Source of the DNA: Victivallaceae bacterium
GTDB lineage: Bacteria; Verrucomicrobiota; Lentisphaeria; Victivallales; Victivallaceae
Direction: 5' to 3'
DNA: 64,000 bases
Assembly (NCBI GenBank): GCA_028709805.1
Contig: JAQUTL010000002.1
Location: 1-64,000, forward strand
The position numbers and the translations under genes are program-made. The notes below the pieces were generated by a model that did not search any database, was not told the origin of the DNA, and was given only the letters and a program-made list of their open reading frames with translations. Position 1 is the first letter of the stretch. Every line of letters starts with the position of its first letter. Of this stretch, positions 34,153 to 43,260 are shown in pieces.

Positions 34153-37122
34153 ATGAATTACTATCGCATAGAGATTTCGCCGCTGGCCCAATGGCGCGAC
34201 GCCCGCGGCGAAGGGGTGAAAAAGCAGATTGGCGAATTCCTCGGTATCGAAGTGGACCGCGTGGTGACGCGCGATGTGTATACGGTTATGGCCGACATTT
34301 CCGCGCAGGAGGCGGACAAGGTCGCAAAATATCTGGTGAATCCGGTGCTGCAGAGCTGCCGGGTGGCGGCCGGCGCCACCATGACCGCCAATGCCGACTG
34401 CGATTTTCTGATTGCCATCGGCTTCAAGCCCGGAGTCACCGACAACGTGGGGCGTTCGGCACACGAGGCGATCGGCGACATTGTCGGACGCAAACTCTCG
34501 AAAGAAGAACAGATATTCAGTTCGGTCGAGTATCTGATTTCCGGCTCCGGACTCACCGTCGAGCAGGCGGAGACGATTGCGCGCGGATTTCTGGCCAACG
34601 AACTGATCCAGTCGGTGAAAATATTCACCGCAGCGGATCTCGCATCGCCGATGCCGCTCAATCTGCCGCTGGTCACGGCGGTCGGCAGCGTGCCGGTGAA
34701 GGTGTACAATCTCAACGTTCCGGACGAACAGCTGCTGGAAATTTCACGCAAGGGGATTCTGGCCCTGACGCTGGAGGAAATGAAGGTTATTCAGGGCTAT
34801 TTCAATTCGGCCGAGGGGCGCGGCAAGTATCATCTGACCGCGTCGCCGACTGATGTTGAACTGGAAGTCTTGGCTCAGACCTGGAGCGAACACTGCAAGC
34901 ATAAAATATTCGACGCCATCGTCAATTACAAGAATACCGAGGACGGAACCGAGGAGCGGATCGTCTCCTGTTACAAGAGCTTCATCAAGCGCAGCACCAA
35001 GGAGATCGGCGGAGAGGTCGATTTTCTGGTGTCGGTGTTCAGCGACAATGCCGGCGTCATAACTTTCAGCGACAAGGTCGATTTGGTCTACAAGGTGGAA
35101 ACCCATAACAGCCCGTCCGCGCTCGACCCGTACGGCGGGGCGATGACCGGCATCGTCGGAGTCAACCGCGACCCGATGGGCACCGGTCAAGGCGCCGATC
35201 TGCTGATTAACGTATGGGGCTACTGCCTGGGGTCGCCGTTCACCAAAGCCGGCGACGTGCCGGAGGGATTGCTCCATCCGCGCCGCCTGCGCGACGGAGT
35301 TCACAAGGGTGTGATCGACGGCGGCAACCAGAGCGGTATTCCATACGGTCTGGGCTGGGAATATTTCGACGAACGCTATCTCGGCAAGCCGCTGGTCTAC
35401 TGCGGCACCGTCGGCACGCTGCCGCGCCGGATCAACGGCGTCAACGGCTGGGAAAAGTGCATCAAACCGGGCGATTTGGTGGTGATGGGCGGCGGACGGA
35501 TCGGCAAGGACGGTATTCACGGCGCGACCTTCTCCAGCGAAGAGCTGCATAAGGACAGCCCGGTGCAGGCGGTTCAGATCGGCGACCCGATTACCCAGAA
35601 GAAATTGTCCGACTTCATCCGCGAGGCGCGTGACCGCGGGCTTTACCGCTTTATTACCGATAACGGCGCGGGCGGGCTTTCGTCGAGCGTTGGTGAAATG
35701 GCGTCGCTTTGCGGCGGCTGCCGGATCGATCTGGCCAAGGCGCCGCTTAAATACGCCGGACTGGCGCCGTGGGAGATACTGGTTTCCGAGGCGCAGGAGC
35801 GCATGAGTTTTGCGGTTCCGCCGGAAAACATCGTCGAATTTCAGGCGCTGGCCGCGGCGCGCGACGTTGAGATCGCGGTGCTCGGAGAATTTACCGACAG
35901 CGGAAAATTCCATATGCTGTTCGACAACGAGACGGTATGCTATCTGGACATCGACTTCATGCACAACGGCCTGCCGCGGCTTGAACTCAACGCGGTCTGG
36001 AAGCGTCCGCATTTCAGCGAACCGTCGCTTGACGGCCGCAAGATACCGGCCGACATTCTGGCAATGCTCTCCCGGCTCAACATCTGCAGCGACGAGACCA
36101 AGGCCCGGCAGTACGATCACGAGGTAAAGGGACTGAGCGTGATCAAGCCGTTTGTCGGCAAATGCCGCGACGTGGCGTCCGACGCCACCGTGTCCATGAT
36201 CGAACCGCTCAGCCGCGAAGGAGTGGTGCTTTCCGCCGCGATACTTCCGCGGTACAGCGACGTTGACACCTATTGGATGATGGCGTCGAGCATTGACCTG
36301 GCGGTACGCCGGATCATCGCGGTCGGCGGCAAGCTCGGACATATCGCCGGACTGGACAACTTCTGCTGGCCGGACCCGGTGCAGAGCGAAAAGACGCCGG
36401 ACGGCGAGTACAAGATGGCTCAGCTGATCCGCGCCAATCAGGCGCTTTACGACTTCACAAAAATGTACAAGGTCCCCTGCATTTCCGGCAAGGACTCAAT
36501 GAAGAACGACTCCACCCGCGGCGGGCGCAAGATTTCCATTCCTCCGTCGGTGCTGTTCAGCGCGATCAGCAAAATGGACGACATATCCAAGGCGGTGACG
36601 CTGGATGCGAAGAAGGCGGGGGATATCGTCTATGTGGTCGGCGCCACCGCCGCCGAACTCGGCGGCAGCGAGTATTTCTTCATGCTCGGCGCCACCGGCA
36701 ACGCGGTTCCGAAGGTGGATGCGGCGCTGGCGCAGAAAACTTATCGTGCGGTTTCGGCGGCAACGGAGCGCGAGCTGGTTCATTCGCTGCACACGCCGGC
36801 GCTCGGCGGACTGGCGGTCGGCTTTGCGTTTGTCGCCATGGGGGGACGGCTTGGTTTGAAGATCGATCTGGACAAGCTGCCGGTGAACGGAAGCTGCGGA
36901 ACGGTGGAACGGCTGTTCTCCGAATCGAACAGCCGGTTTATCGCCACAGTGTCGCCGGATGATGCGGCGGAATTTGAGTCGCTGCTTGCCGGCGTTCCAT
37001 TCGCACGGGTCGGTGAAGTCGGCGGTGACCGGCTTACACTGGTTGCCGGCGGCCGGGTCGCGGCCGATCTGCCGCTGGATGATCTGGTGGCCAGCTACAA
37101 ATACACGCTGGGTGCGCTTTAG
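34153..37122 (+). CDS. purL: Phosphoribosylformylglycinamidine synthase, large form without glutaminase domain
   Basis: A 989-residue protein. The N-terminal ~220 residues look like PurS-type repeats; the synthetase core follows with WSEHCKHKIFDAIVNYK, KVETHNSPSALDPYGGAMTGIVGVNRD (nucleotide/substrate loop), GDLVVMGGGRIGKDGIHGATFSS and, in the second half, PVQSEKTPDGEYKMAQL, CISGKDSMKND and GGSEYFFMLG. The C-terminal class I glutamine amidotransferase domain of 1300-residue PurL proteins is absent, so a separate PurQ must exist elsewhere. It makes FGAM in purine synthesis. The dus gene follows after four bases. Confidence 0.94.
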   Translation: MNYYRIEISPLAQWRDARGEGVKKQIGEFLGIEVDRVVTRDVYTVMADISAQEADKVAKYLVNPVLQSCRVAAGATMTANADCDFLIAIGFKPGVTDNVGRSAHEAIGDIVGRKLSKEEQIFSSVEYLISGSGLTVEQAETIARGFLANELIQSVKIFTAADLASPMPLNLPLVTAVGSVPVKVYNLNVPDEQLLEISRKGILALTLEEMKVIQGYFNSAEGRGKYHLTASPTDVELEVLAQTWSEHCKHKIFDAIVNYKNTEDGTEERIVSCYKSFIKRSTKEIGGEVDFLVSVFSDNAGVITFSDKVDLVYKVETHNSPSALDPYGGAMTGIVGVNRDPMGTGQGADLLINVWGYCLGSPFTKAGDVPEGLLHPRRLRDGVHKGVIDGGNQSGIPYGLGWEYFDERYLGKPLVYCGTVGTLPRRINGVNGWEKCIKPGDLVVMGGGRIGKDGIHGATFSSEELHKDSPVQAVQIGDPITQKKLSDFIREARDRGLYRFITDNGAGGLSSSVGEMASLCGGCRIDLAKAPLKYAGLAPWEILVSEAQERMSFAVPPENIVEFQALAAARDVEIAVLGEFTDSGKFHMLFDNETVCYLDIDFMHNGLPRLELNAVWKRPHFSEPSLDGRKIPADILAMLSRLNICSDETKARQYDHEVKGLSVIKPFVGKCRDVASDATVSMIEPLSREGVVLSAAILPRYSDVDTYWMMASSIDLAVRRIIAVGGKLGHIAGLDNFCWPDPVQSEKTPDGEYKMAQLIRANQALYDFTKMYKVPCISGKDSMKNDSTRGGRKISIPPSVLFSAISKMDDISKAVTLDAKKAGDIVYVVGATAAELGGSEYFFMLGATGNAVPKVDAALAQKTYRAVSAATERELVHSLHTPALGGLAVGFAFVAMGGRLGLKIDLDKLPVNGSCGTVERLFSESNSRFIATVSPDDAAEFESLLAGVPFARVGEVGGDRLTLVAGGRVAADLPLDDLVASYKYTLGAL

Positions 37123-37126
37123 AACA

Positions 37127-38131
37127 ATGACCCGGATGCCGTATCCGTCCGGAGCATTGCTTTTGGCTCCGCTGTCGGGCTACACCGATCTGCCGTTCCG
37201 CACCGCCGCAAGACGGTGCGGAGCGCGGTTCTGCTTTACCGAGATGATCGATGCGGCCGCGCTGGTGTATGCCCGCCGGCGCACCGAGCGGATGCTGGTG
37301 CGCGGCGGCGGCGAGGATTGGCTCGGTGTGCAACTGGTGTCCAACAGCGCCGAACACATCGGCGCCGCGGTGGATATTCTGAACGGCTATGACTTTGATT
37401 TGCTGGACTTCAATCTGGGGTGTCCGGTGCCGAAAGTCGTCAAAAAAGGGGCGGGGGCGGCGCTGGGAAAAAATATCGATCGCGCCTGCGAACTGTTCGG
37501 CATATTGGCGGAGCGCTCACGAACGCCGGTCAGCTGCAAGTTGCGGATATTGGACTTCAAAGATCCGGAGCCGACAGCGGAGATCGTTCGCCGACTGGTC
37601 GAACGCGGCGCGTGCGCGGTCACGATTCATGGCCGGCTGGCCGAGGATTTCTATTCCGGCCCGGTGGCGTTTCCGGTGATTGAGGCGTGCGCCGCTGCGG
37701 TGGACGCGCCAATTATCGCCAACGGGGGGATCATGGGGCGCGGCGGGTTTGAGGCGGCGAAAGTTGGCGTGCCGTCGGCGCACGGTTTTATGATCGCCCG
37801 CGGAGCGATGGGCAATCCGTGGATATTTCGCGAGTTGGCCGACGGTGCGGAGTTTGTGCCGCCGACGATTGCCGAGCTGGTGGCGATGGCGAAGTTGCAC
37901 GTTGGAGAGATGCTGCGGTTTTACGGCGAGGCCAAAGGCAGCGCACTGGCGCGTAAAATCGTGCTGGACTATTTTCGCGGCCGCGGATTCAACGGCGAGT
38001 GGCGCGGGAAAGCCGGACTGCTGAATGGCGAGACCGAGTTTATGGACTATCTTGATTCGGCGGCACGGAACCACAGCGCCGATTATTGGAAGACGCCGCC
38101 GGTTGACCGGCGGCTGGCGGCGACAGTTTGA
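37127..38131 (+). CDS. dus: tRNA-dihydrouridine synthase
   Basis: About 334 residues, FMN-dependent TIM barrel: LLLAPLSGYTDLPFRTAAR, FCFTEMIDAAAL, DFNLGCPVPKVVKKGAGAAL with catalytic Cys99, SCKLRI, VTIHGRLAEDFYSG, IIANGGIMGRGG and MIARGAMGNPWIF. It reduces uridines in tRNA D-loops. ATG 37127 lies four bases after purL and gives the right N-terminus; a second ATG three codons in is possible. The long upstream open frame is the shadow of purL. Confidence 0.93.
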   Translation: MTRMPYPSGALLLAPLSGYTDLPFRTAARRCGARFCFTEMIDAAALVYARRRTERMLVRGGGEDWLGVQLVSNSAEHIGAAVDILNGYDFDLLDFNLGCPVPKVVKKGAGAALGKNIDRACELFGILAERSRTPVSCKLRILDFKDPEPTAEIVRRLVERGACAVTIHGRLAEDFYSGPVAFPVIEACAAAVDAPIIANGGIMGRGGFEAAKVGVPSAHGFMIARGAMGNPWIFRELADGAEFVPPTIAELVAMAKLHVGEMLRFYGEAKGSALARKIVLDYFRGRGFNGEWRGKAGLLNGETEFMDYLDSAARNHSADYWKTPPVDRRLAATV

Positions 38132-38186
38132 GTCGGAATTATTCAATCGGCACAGGTGAAAATAAACTGGAAGGATGGTGTTTATT

Positions 38187-39104
38187 ATGAAACCAGCGTT
38201 TTTTATTGCATTGTTTGTTTCTTTGTTCTTTTCCTGGACAATGCCGGCATTGGCCTATACGCCGACTTCGTCCGTCACCTATAATCTGGCCGACGGCGTG
38301 GTTTATCACAAATACACCTACAATGCGCTCTACGGTGGCTATCAGGAGATATTTGTGCTGGAAATTGACCTGACCAAGGAAAATCTGGAGCTCGGCATCG
38401 GAGTCTGCCCAAGCAATAAGCTGACCAATGTCCAGACGCAGGGGCGAAACAACGGCGCGATCGCGGCGGTCAACTTCGGTTTTGCTGAGATGACCGGCAC
38501 GGCGCCGTCCACCGCGGTTGGTCTGCTCAAAGCACGCGGCAAGTGGTACAAGGGCAATGGGGGGATATACAGCGTTTACAGTGAAGGTTATTTCTGGGCT
38601 ACCGGTCAGCGCGCCGGAGTGGTTCCGCCTGACCGGTTTTCCGTCGGCATGGCCGACAATCTCCGCTGGTGCTATCCGATGCTGGTCTGGCAGGGTGCGA
38701 TTTACAAGCCGATGGCTGATGTGACCAGCGATCCGAGCGGAATCATTGTGTCGCGGCGTTCGCGCACCGCGGTTGGGGTAACCAGCACCCGTCAGAAATT
38801 ATTTGTGGTAGTGGTGGACGAGCGCGGCGGCCGTTATGCGGTGACCTGCAAGGAGTTGGCCGACTATATGTTGAGTCTCGGCTGCTACGAGGCGCTCAAT
38901 ATGGACGGCGGCGGTTCCTCGACCATGTGGACCAGCGCCTATGGGTTGATGAACCGTCCGCAGAACGGCACCTATCAGCGTCCGGTCTACGACATACTGT
39001 TTGTGCGGAATCGGCAGGCGGCCTATCCGGAGACCGACACGTCCAATCCGGCGGCGCCGTCTTCCGGCAATATGACCTCATATACGCCGAAGGTCGAGCG
39101 ATAG
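38187..39104 (+). CDS. Secreted phosphodiester glycosidase (NAGPA-like) domain protein, copy 1
   Basis: About 305 residues. ATG 38187 gives a good signal peptide (cleaved near ALA-YT) and is preceded by GGAAGG at proper distance; the ATG at 38175 overlaps that site. The NAGPA/DUF2233 domain shows FVLEIDLTKENLELG, GAIAAVNFGF, RRSRTAVGV, KLFVVVVDER and ALNMDGGGSSTMW, the family hallmark. Relatives uncover GlcNAc-1-phosphodiesters on glycans or teichoic-acid-like polymers. Probably periplasmic or outside the cell. Its paralogue follows directly. Confidence 0.88.
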   Translation: MKPAFFIALFVSLFFSWTMPALAYTPTSSVTYNLADGVVYHKYTYNALYGGYQEIFVLEIDLTKENLELGIGVCPSNKLTNVQTQGRNNGAIAAVNFGFAEMTGTAPSTAVGLLKARGKWYKGNGGIYSVYSEGYFWATGQRAGVVPPDRFSVGMADNLRWCYPMLVWQGAIYKPMADVTSDPSGIIVSRRSRTAVGVTSTRQKLFVVVVDERGGRYAVTCKELADYMLSLGCYEALNMDGGGSSTMWTSAYGLMNRPQNGTYQRPVYDILFVRNRQAAYPETDTSNPAAPSSGNMTSYTPKVER

Positions 39105-39160
39105 TCCGGAAATATGGCGTTTATTCATGAGAATTAGCGCCGGGAAAATATGTTTTTCTC

Positions 39161-39189
39161 TTGACACATGGCGTTAATTATGCTATTTT
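39161..39189 (+). promoter_or_regulatory. Promoter of the second NAGPA-like gene
   Basis: TTGACA (39161-39166), 17-base spacer, TATTTT (39184-39189), about 50 bases before the start codon. Copy 1 shows no comparable promoter. Confidence 0.78.
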
Positions 39190-39238
39190 AGAGACAGGAA
39201 ATAGCATTTTATATTATTAACGTCAAGGAGTTTGTCCG

Positions 39239-40156
39239 ATGCGCAATCTTAAGGCAATTATGTTCGTCATGCTCGCAGTGCTGTTCTGCGGAATAGAACT
39301 GTTCGCCTATACGCCGACCACCACCACCACCTACAATTTGGCGGATGGCGTGGTCTATCACAAATACGCCTACAGTTCGCTTTACGGCGGCTATCAGGAG
39401 ATATTTGTATTGGAGATCGACCTGACCAAGGAGAATCTGGAAGTCGGTGTCGGCGTCTGCCCGAACAATCTGCTGAAAAACACTCAGACGCAGGGGAAGA
39501 GCAACGGCGCGATCGCGGCGGTCAATTTCGGATTTTTTGCGATGACCGGCAGCAAGCCGTCCACCGCGGTCGGGTTGCTGAAGGCTGAAGGCAAATGGCT
39601 TAAGGCCGGCAACGGAACGTACAGCGTTTACAGCGAAGGTTATTTCTGGGCGGCCGGTCAGCGTGCCGGAGTGATGCCGCCGGATCGTTTCTCGGTCGGT
39701 GTGGCGGACAACATCCGCTGGAGTTATCCGATGCTGGTCTGGCAGGGGGCGATCTACAAGCCGCTGGCCGACGTTACCAGCGATTCAAGCGGGATTATTC
39801 TTTCGCGGCGTTCGCGTACCGCGGTTGGGGTAACCAGCACCCGCCAGAAACTGTTCGTGGTGGTGGTGGACGAGTCGGGGAGCCGCCATGCGGTCACCTG
39901 CAAGGAACTGGCCGACTACATGATCAGTCTGGGCTGTTATGAGGCGATAAATATGGACGGCGGCGGGTCTTCGACCATGTGGACCAGCGCCTACGGACTG
40001 ATGAACCGGCCTCAGAACGGCACCTATCAGCGTCCGGTTTACGACATCATGTATGTGCGCAACCGTCAGGTTTCGCGGCCGGAGGCGGACTATTTCAATC
40101 CGTCGAAGCCCAGTCCCGGAAACATGACCGGCTATACGCCGAAAGTTGAACGCTGA
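39239..40156 (+). CDS. Secreted phosphodiester glycosidase (NAGPA-like) domain protein, copy 2
   Basis: A 305-residue paralogue of the preceding gene, colinear and very similar over the whole mature part (same TYNLADGVVYHKY, IAAVNFGF, RRSRTAVGVTSTRQKL and NMDGGGSSTMW blocks, and the same GNMT-YTPKVER end). Only the signal peptides and scattered positions differ. AAGGAG eight bases before ATG. It has its own promoter and terminator, so the two copies can be expressed independently. Recent local duplication is the simplest explanation. Confidence 0.88.
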   Translation: MRNLKAIMFVMLAVLFCGIELFAYTPTTTTTYNLADGVVYHKYAYSSLYGGYQEIFVLEIDLTKENLEVGVGVCPNNLLKNTQTQGKSNGAIAAVNFGFFAMTGSKPSTAVGLLKAEGKWLKAGNGTYSVYSEGYFWAAGQRAGVMPPDRFSVGVADNIRWSYPMLVWQGAIYKPLADVTSDSSGIILSRRSRTAVGVTSTRQKLFVVVVDESGSRHAVTCKELADYMISLGCYEAINMDGGGSSTMWTSAYGLMNRPQNGTYQRPVYDIMYVRNRQVSRPEADYFNPSKPSPGNMTGYTPKVER

Positions 40157-40177
40157 CGAATCTCGGAATTGTTTTGC

Positions 40178-40206
40178 GGCCGCGCTTTATTGCGCGGCCT
40201 TTTTTT
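40178..40206 (+). terminator. Intrinsic terminator after the second NAGPA-like gene
   Basis: GGCCGCGC and GCGCGGCC form a perfect 8-bp stem around TTTATT, followed by seven T. Confidence 0.92.
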
Positions 40207-40730
40207 ATAGTGTTTTGCCGCTGCCGAAACATAATATTGGTAAAATAATAAAAAATCAATTAAAAAGATTGTAAAATATTAATATTGGTTATTGTCCCAA
40301 ATTTTGTGAAACACACTGTATTTTCCGACACCGATAACGATGTTGGCGATAATCTCCATATGTTTTGCCAGCAGTTCTCCCATAGCTCCGGCGTCCCAGT
40401 TCGCGCATACCCCGCTTTACCATCGACGAAGTTCGCGGAGAAATCGCCCCCCATTTCAGCCAATGGCGAAAACCGCCGGACATTCCGATCTTCGCCCTTG
40501 AATCCGGTCCCATCAGGCATAATTTGAATCGGAGCGGAACCGACCACCCGTTTGGAAATTTTGATGAAAAAATTGCGAGTCCAACGGATCTTCGCAATCG
40601 TTCTATTGTATTTTTCTAAAATCCATTAAACTTTCAAGTTTCATGCAATATTCAGGGAGGGCAACCATAATATATTGTAATGCCGCCGTTTTATATGGTA
40701 TCCTCTGTTGTTACTCCAACGTTCATTGCT
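40207..40730. other. AT-richer intergenic stretch, possibly decayed gene remnants
   Basis: About 520 bases with no convincing gene. Minus-strand fragments in different frames look protein-like (for example ELLAKHMEIIANIVIG near 40300-40370 and IQIMPDGTGFKGEDR near 40480-40520) but are broken by stops and frame changes. This fits a degraded gene of unknown kind; I cannot name the family. Confidence 0.3.
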
Positions 40731-41117
40731 TCATTTTCTATCTTGAAGTTCAAGATTATATTCTGTGACTTTGTCATCTTCGAATTTTAGCGTTAAAACT
40801 TTATTTTTCTGAAACAACAAATTGTGTGAATCCGCACTGACAACCACCTCCCAAACATCTGCTTCAAGAAGCTTTTTATTTTTAAGAGCCTCGGCTGCCG
40901 TTTTGTAATATTGCGAATCACGATATCGCATCCCATCGCGGATGTATGCGATATTTATTTTTCCCGCATATAATCTTGGACATTCGGCAAAAACTACCTC
41001 CAATACTTCAGCTTTGGTCTTTCCCAGTAATTGAGGATGATTCAGTTCATGAGTATCGCAGGATATAAGAAGCATACTGCACAAAACAGCCATGGCAAAC
41101 AGATAAAATCGTTTCAT
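40731..41117 (-). CDS. Small lipoprotein of unknown function
   Basis: 128 residues from ATG 41117: signal peptide with lipobox LLISC (Cys18), then a soluble domain with GKTKAEVLEVVFAEC, DGMRYRDSQYYKTAAEALKNKKLLEADVWEVVV and LKFEDDKVTEYNLELQ. This pattern of alternating strands resembles small outer-membrane or periplasmic BamE/SmpA-like lipoproteins, but the match is loose. An earlier in-frame ATG at 41129 is possible. Base composition is AT-richer than most genes here. Confidence 0.65.
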   Translation of the reverse strand: MKRFYLFAMAVLCSMLLISCDTHELNHPQLLGKTKAEVLEVVFAECPRLYAGKINIAYIRDGMRYRDSQYYKTAAEALKNKKLLEADVWEVVVSADSHNLLFQKNKVLTLKFEDDKVTEYNLELQDRK

Positions 41118-41158
41118 ATTCAATCCCATTGTGTCTCTTTTCCCTAAGCGAAGTGAAG

Positions 41159-41347
41159 CCGCTTTCGTCCCCATTGTATCACGAAATTCGGGTGAATCTG
41201 ATACTTTCCGACAACTCCCGCGATTCTCTGTTTGCCTTGAACGCCCTCAAGCGCCACACGGTCCTTAAAATTGCAGTCAAAAGACCGCTCCGTGCCAAGC
41301 CTTTTTCGGTTGATGATTTACAGGACATTTTATACTTATTCAACTGA
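41159..41347 (+). pseudogene. Possible gene remnant (open frame fragment)
   Basis: The last ~60 codons of this frame read like a protein end (SDNSRDSLFALNALKRHTVL ... SVDDLQDILYLFN, stop at 41345-41347) but there is no good start or ribosome site, and the upstream part runs antisense to the lipoprotein's 5' region. It could be the tail of a lost gene. Very uncertain. Confidence 0.2.
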
Positions 41348-41348
41348 T

Positions 41349-42452
41349 TCAGTTTTTGGGGGCAACCGCAAAAATAACATGCCGCTGAATCGTATAACTC
41401 AGGAAAAAAAGCATTGCGTCGGACAGCAGTTTTATTATCACTATATTCACCTGCGGGAACAGCCAATGCCCCGATCTGGTCATTCCGTAGGACAGCAGCA
41501 TGACTGCGGCGCAAAGCAGAAGATATCCGGCCAGCGACGCGGTACCGAACATGGTTTTCGGCCGTTTTCCCCTGAATACAAAATGGCGGTTCAACAGATA
41601 ATTAACCACCAGAGACACGGTTCGCGCACCGGCCACCGACCAAATCAGGCGTGGCATTCCCAGCGCCGGAGTCATCACATAAAACAATAACGCGAACAAA
41701 CCGAGATCGACGCCGGCTGAAAAAAATCCGCTGAATCCGAACAGCATGATCCGGCGCAGGAATCCGCGAAAAATCACGCCGTATATTTTCAGTGAATCCG
41801 CCACCGGGCGGAAATGCGTTTCCCGGTTGTTGTCCATATAAACCGTAACTATCGGCACTTCAAGCGGCTTTACATCAAATTCGCGCATGGCAATCAACAT
41901 TTCGGTTTCAAACTCAAACCGCTCACCCGGCACGTTCATCAATTCACGCATAAACCCGACCGGAATGCCGCGCAGACCGGTCTGGGTGTCGGAAATATCC
42001 AGCCTGACCACCGTCTTAAAGACCAGTCCGGTCAGATTATTTCCGAATCGGCTTTTCCACGGCACATCGCTGCCGGAAAAACGCCGGCATCCCAGGATCA
42101 GAGACGCTGGAGCCGCTTCAAGTTTTTTCATACATGCGGCAATGTCGTCCGCCAGATGCTGACCGTCGCCGTCGCAGGTCACTACGCCGATGCCATCCGG
42201 GTTTTCATTGAGGAAGAAGTTGAATGCGGTTTTCAGCGCCCGTCCCTTGCCCTGGTTGACGCAGTGCTTCAGAACATAAAGGTTGCCGGTACTGGCAAGC
42301 GCATTGAATATTTCACAACAGCCCGGCCGACTGCCGTCATCCACCACGATTATTGAATTATCCATTGTACACCGCAGTCCGGCGACAAGGTCAAGCAGTT
42401 TACGATCCGGATTAAGCGCCGGAATCACCACGGCGATATTGCTGAGAGACAT
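41349..42452 (-). CDS. GT2 glycosyltransferase fused to a GtrA-like membrane domain
   Basis: About 367 residues from ATG 42452. Residues 1-~215 are a DPM1-like GT2 domain: VVIPALNPDRKLLDL, SIIVVDDGSR, NQGKGRALKTAF, CDGDGQH (DXD-type metal site) and DTQTGLRGIP. Residues ~230-360 are a GtrA-type four-helix membrane domain, with MLFGFSGFFSAGVDLGLFALL and VVNYLLNRHFVF. Such fusions load or flip polyprenyl-phosphate sugars for surface glycans. It stands alone on the minus strand beside AT-rich, decayed DNA. Confidence 0.9.
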   Translation of the reverse strand: MSLSNIAVVIPALNPDRKLLDLVAGLRCTMDNSIIVVDDGSRPGCCEIFNALASTGNLYVLKHCVNQGKGRALKTAFNFFLNENPDGIGVVTCDGDGQHLADDIAACMKKLEAAPASLILGCRRFSGSDVPWKSRFGNNLTGLVFKTVVRLDISDTQTGLRGIPVGFMRELMNVPGERFEFETEMLIAMREFDVKPLEVPIVTVYMDNNRETHFRPVADSLKIYGVIFRGFLRRIMLFGFSGFFSAGVDLGLFALLFYVMTPALGMPRLIWSVAGARTVSLVVNYLLNRHFVFRGKRPKTMFGTASLAGYLLLCAAVMLLSYGMTRSGHWLFPQVNIVIIKLLSDAMLFFLSYTIQRHVIFAVAPKN

Positions 42453-42833
42453 ATTTTTAGCCAGACATGTTCTTAATATATGATTTTTCGCGTGTATACC
42501 GTGCATAAAATAACACTGTTATAAGACTTATCAATATCTGCCCGATTTTTTGTGCGAAAAATAATCTCTGTACCGTGAATTGCCAATGGTAAAATGATTG
42601 AGGCCGTCAATTTACAGTCCACGTTGCCGGCAATGGTCCTTCCGCAGTGACGAGCAAAAGCTCGTCTCCCGGAGATTTCGGCATGTCCGGCGGCGGACAA
42701 TATTGCGGATCATTCTGATATTCAATGCGTTCGCATCAGCGATTTTTTGCGTATCTACGGTCCGGTTCGCCGCTGAACCCGGACTGCTGAAAACGTCGGG
42801 TGAAAAAAAGTGATATTTTTTTCCGAAAAGACC
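42453..42833. other. Intergenic stretch with one perfect small hairpin
   Basis: About 380 bases without a convincing gene. The notable element is GACGAGC-AAAA-GCTCGTC (42649-42666), a perfect 7-bp hairpin with a tetraloop. Short reading frames here lack ribosome sites and protein-like composition. Confidence 0.5.
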
Positions 42834-42862
42834 TTGACTATTTGTCGCGGCCGGGGTATTAT
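42834..42862 (+). promoter_or_regulatory. Sigma-70-type promoter of the 42971 unit
   Basis: TTGACT (42834-42839), 17-base spacer, TATTAT (42857-42862). The predicted leader is about 100 bases and contains two hairpins. Confidence 0.85.
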
Positions 42863-42870
42863 AAGGTTGT

Positions 42871-42934
42871 CAGGCGAGAAAAAAGCCTGCAGGTTGTCTC
42901 AGGCGCGGCCGGATAAAGCCATTTGTCCGGTCGC
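42871..42934 (+). promoter_or_regulatory. Structured 5' leader with tandem hairpins
   Basis: First hairpin CAGGC/GCCTG (42871-42889). Second, GCGGCCGGATAA pairs with TTGTCCGGTCGC (42904-42915 with 42923-42934): 12 pairs including two G-U, seven-base loop. It lies between promoter and ribosome site of a small-protein gene; no T run follows, so it is more likely a stability or translation element than a terminator. Confidence 0.6.
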
Positions 42935-42970
42935 AAAAAATAAAAACCCAAATAATAAGGAGTTCTCAAA

Positions 42971-43219
42971 ATGGCTAAGAAAGAAATTTTTGCGGATGGT
43001 ATCGGTCAGATTCACTTTGCGGGCGGCATGGTTCGTTTCGACTTCGTCACCCTGCAGCCCGAAGCCGACGGACAGGCCCCGACTCCGGAAGTGAACGAGC
43101 GCATCATTATGCCTCCGCAGGGATTCCTCGGTGCCTTCAATTCCATGCAGCAGCTCATTGACAAGCTGCTCGAGGCTGGCGTGCTTCAGAAGAACGAAAA
43201 CGCCGCTCAGAACAACTAA
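42971..43219 (+). CDS. Conserved-looking 82-residue protein of unknown function
   Basis: AAGGAG lies eight bases before the ATG. The protein has no signal peptide or membrane helix. A beta-rich N-terminal half (EIFADGIGQIHFAGGMVRFD) leads into RIIMPPQGFLGAFNSMQQL, a likely amphipathic helix, and a polar Asn/Gln-rich tail. I do not recognise a named domain. A strong promoter and structured leader suggest high or regulated expression. It is co-transcribed with the next gene (41-base gap), which ends at a shared terminator. Confidence 0.8.
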   Translation: MAKKEIFADGIGQIHFAGGMVRFDFVTLQPEADGQAPTPEVNERIIMPPQGFLGAFNSMQQLIDKLLEAGVLQKNENAAQNN

Positions 43220-43260
43220 TTGCGTTGATCTGCGCAGAACGGAATTAAAGGTATAGTCGT

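Noticed and set aside
34744-36342. 532-codon minus-strand frame
   Set aside because: Antisense to purL; low-complexity, His/Arg/Val-rich translation.
42598-42813. 71-codon plus-strand frame in the intergenic region
   Set aside because: No ribosome site, spans the hairpin, composition not protein-like.
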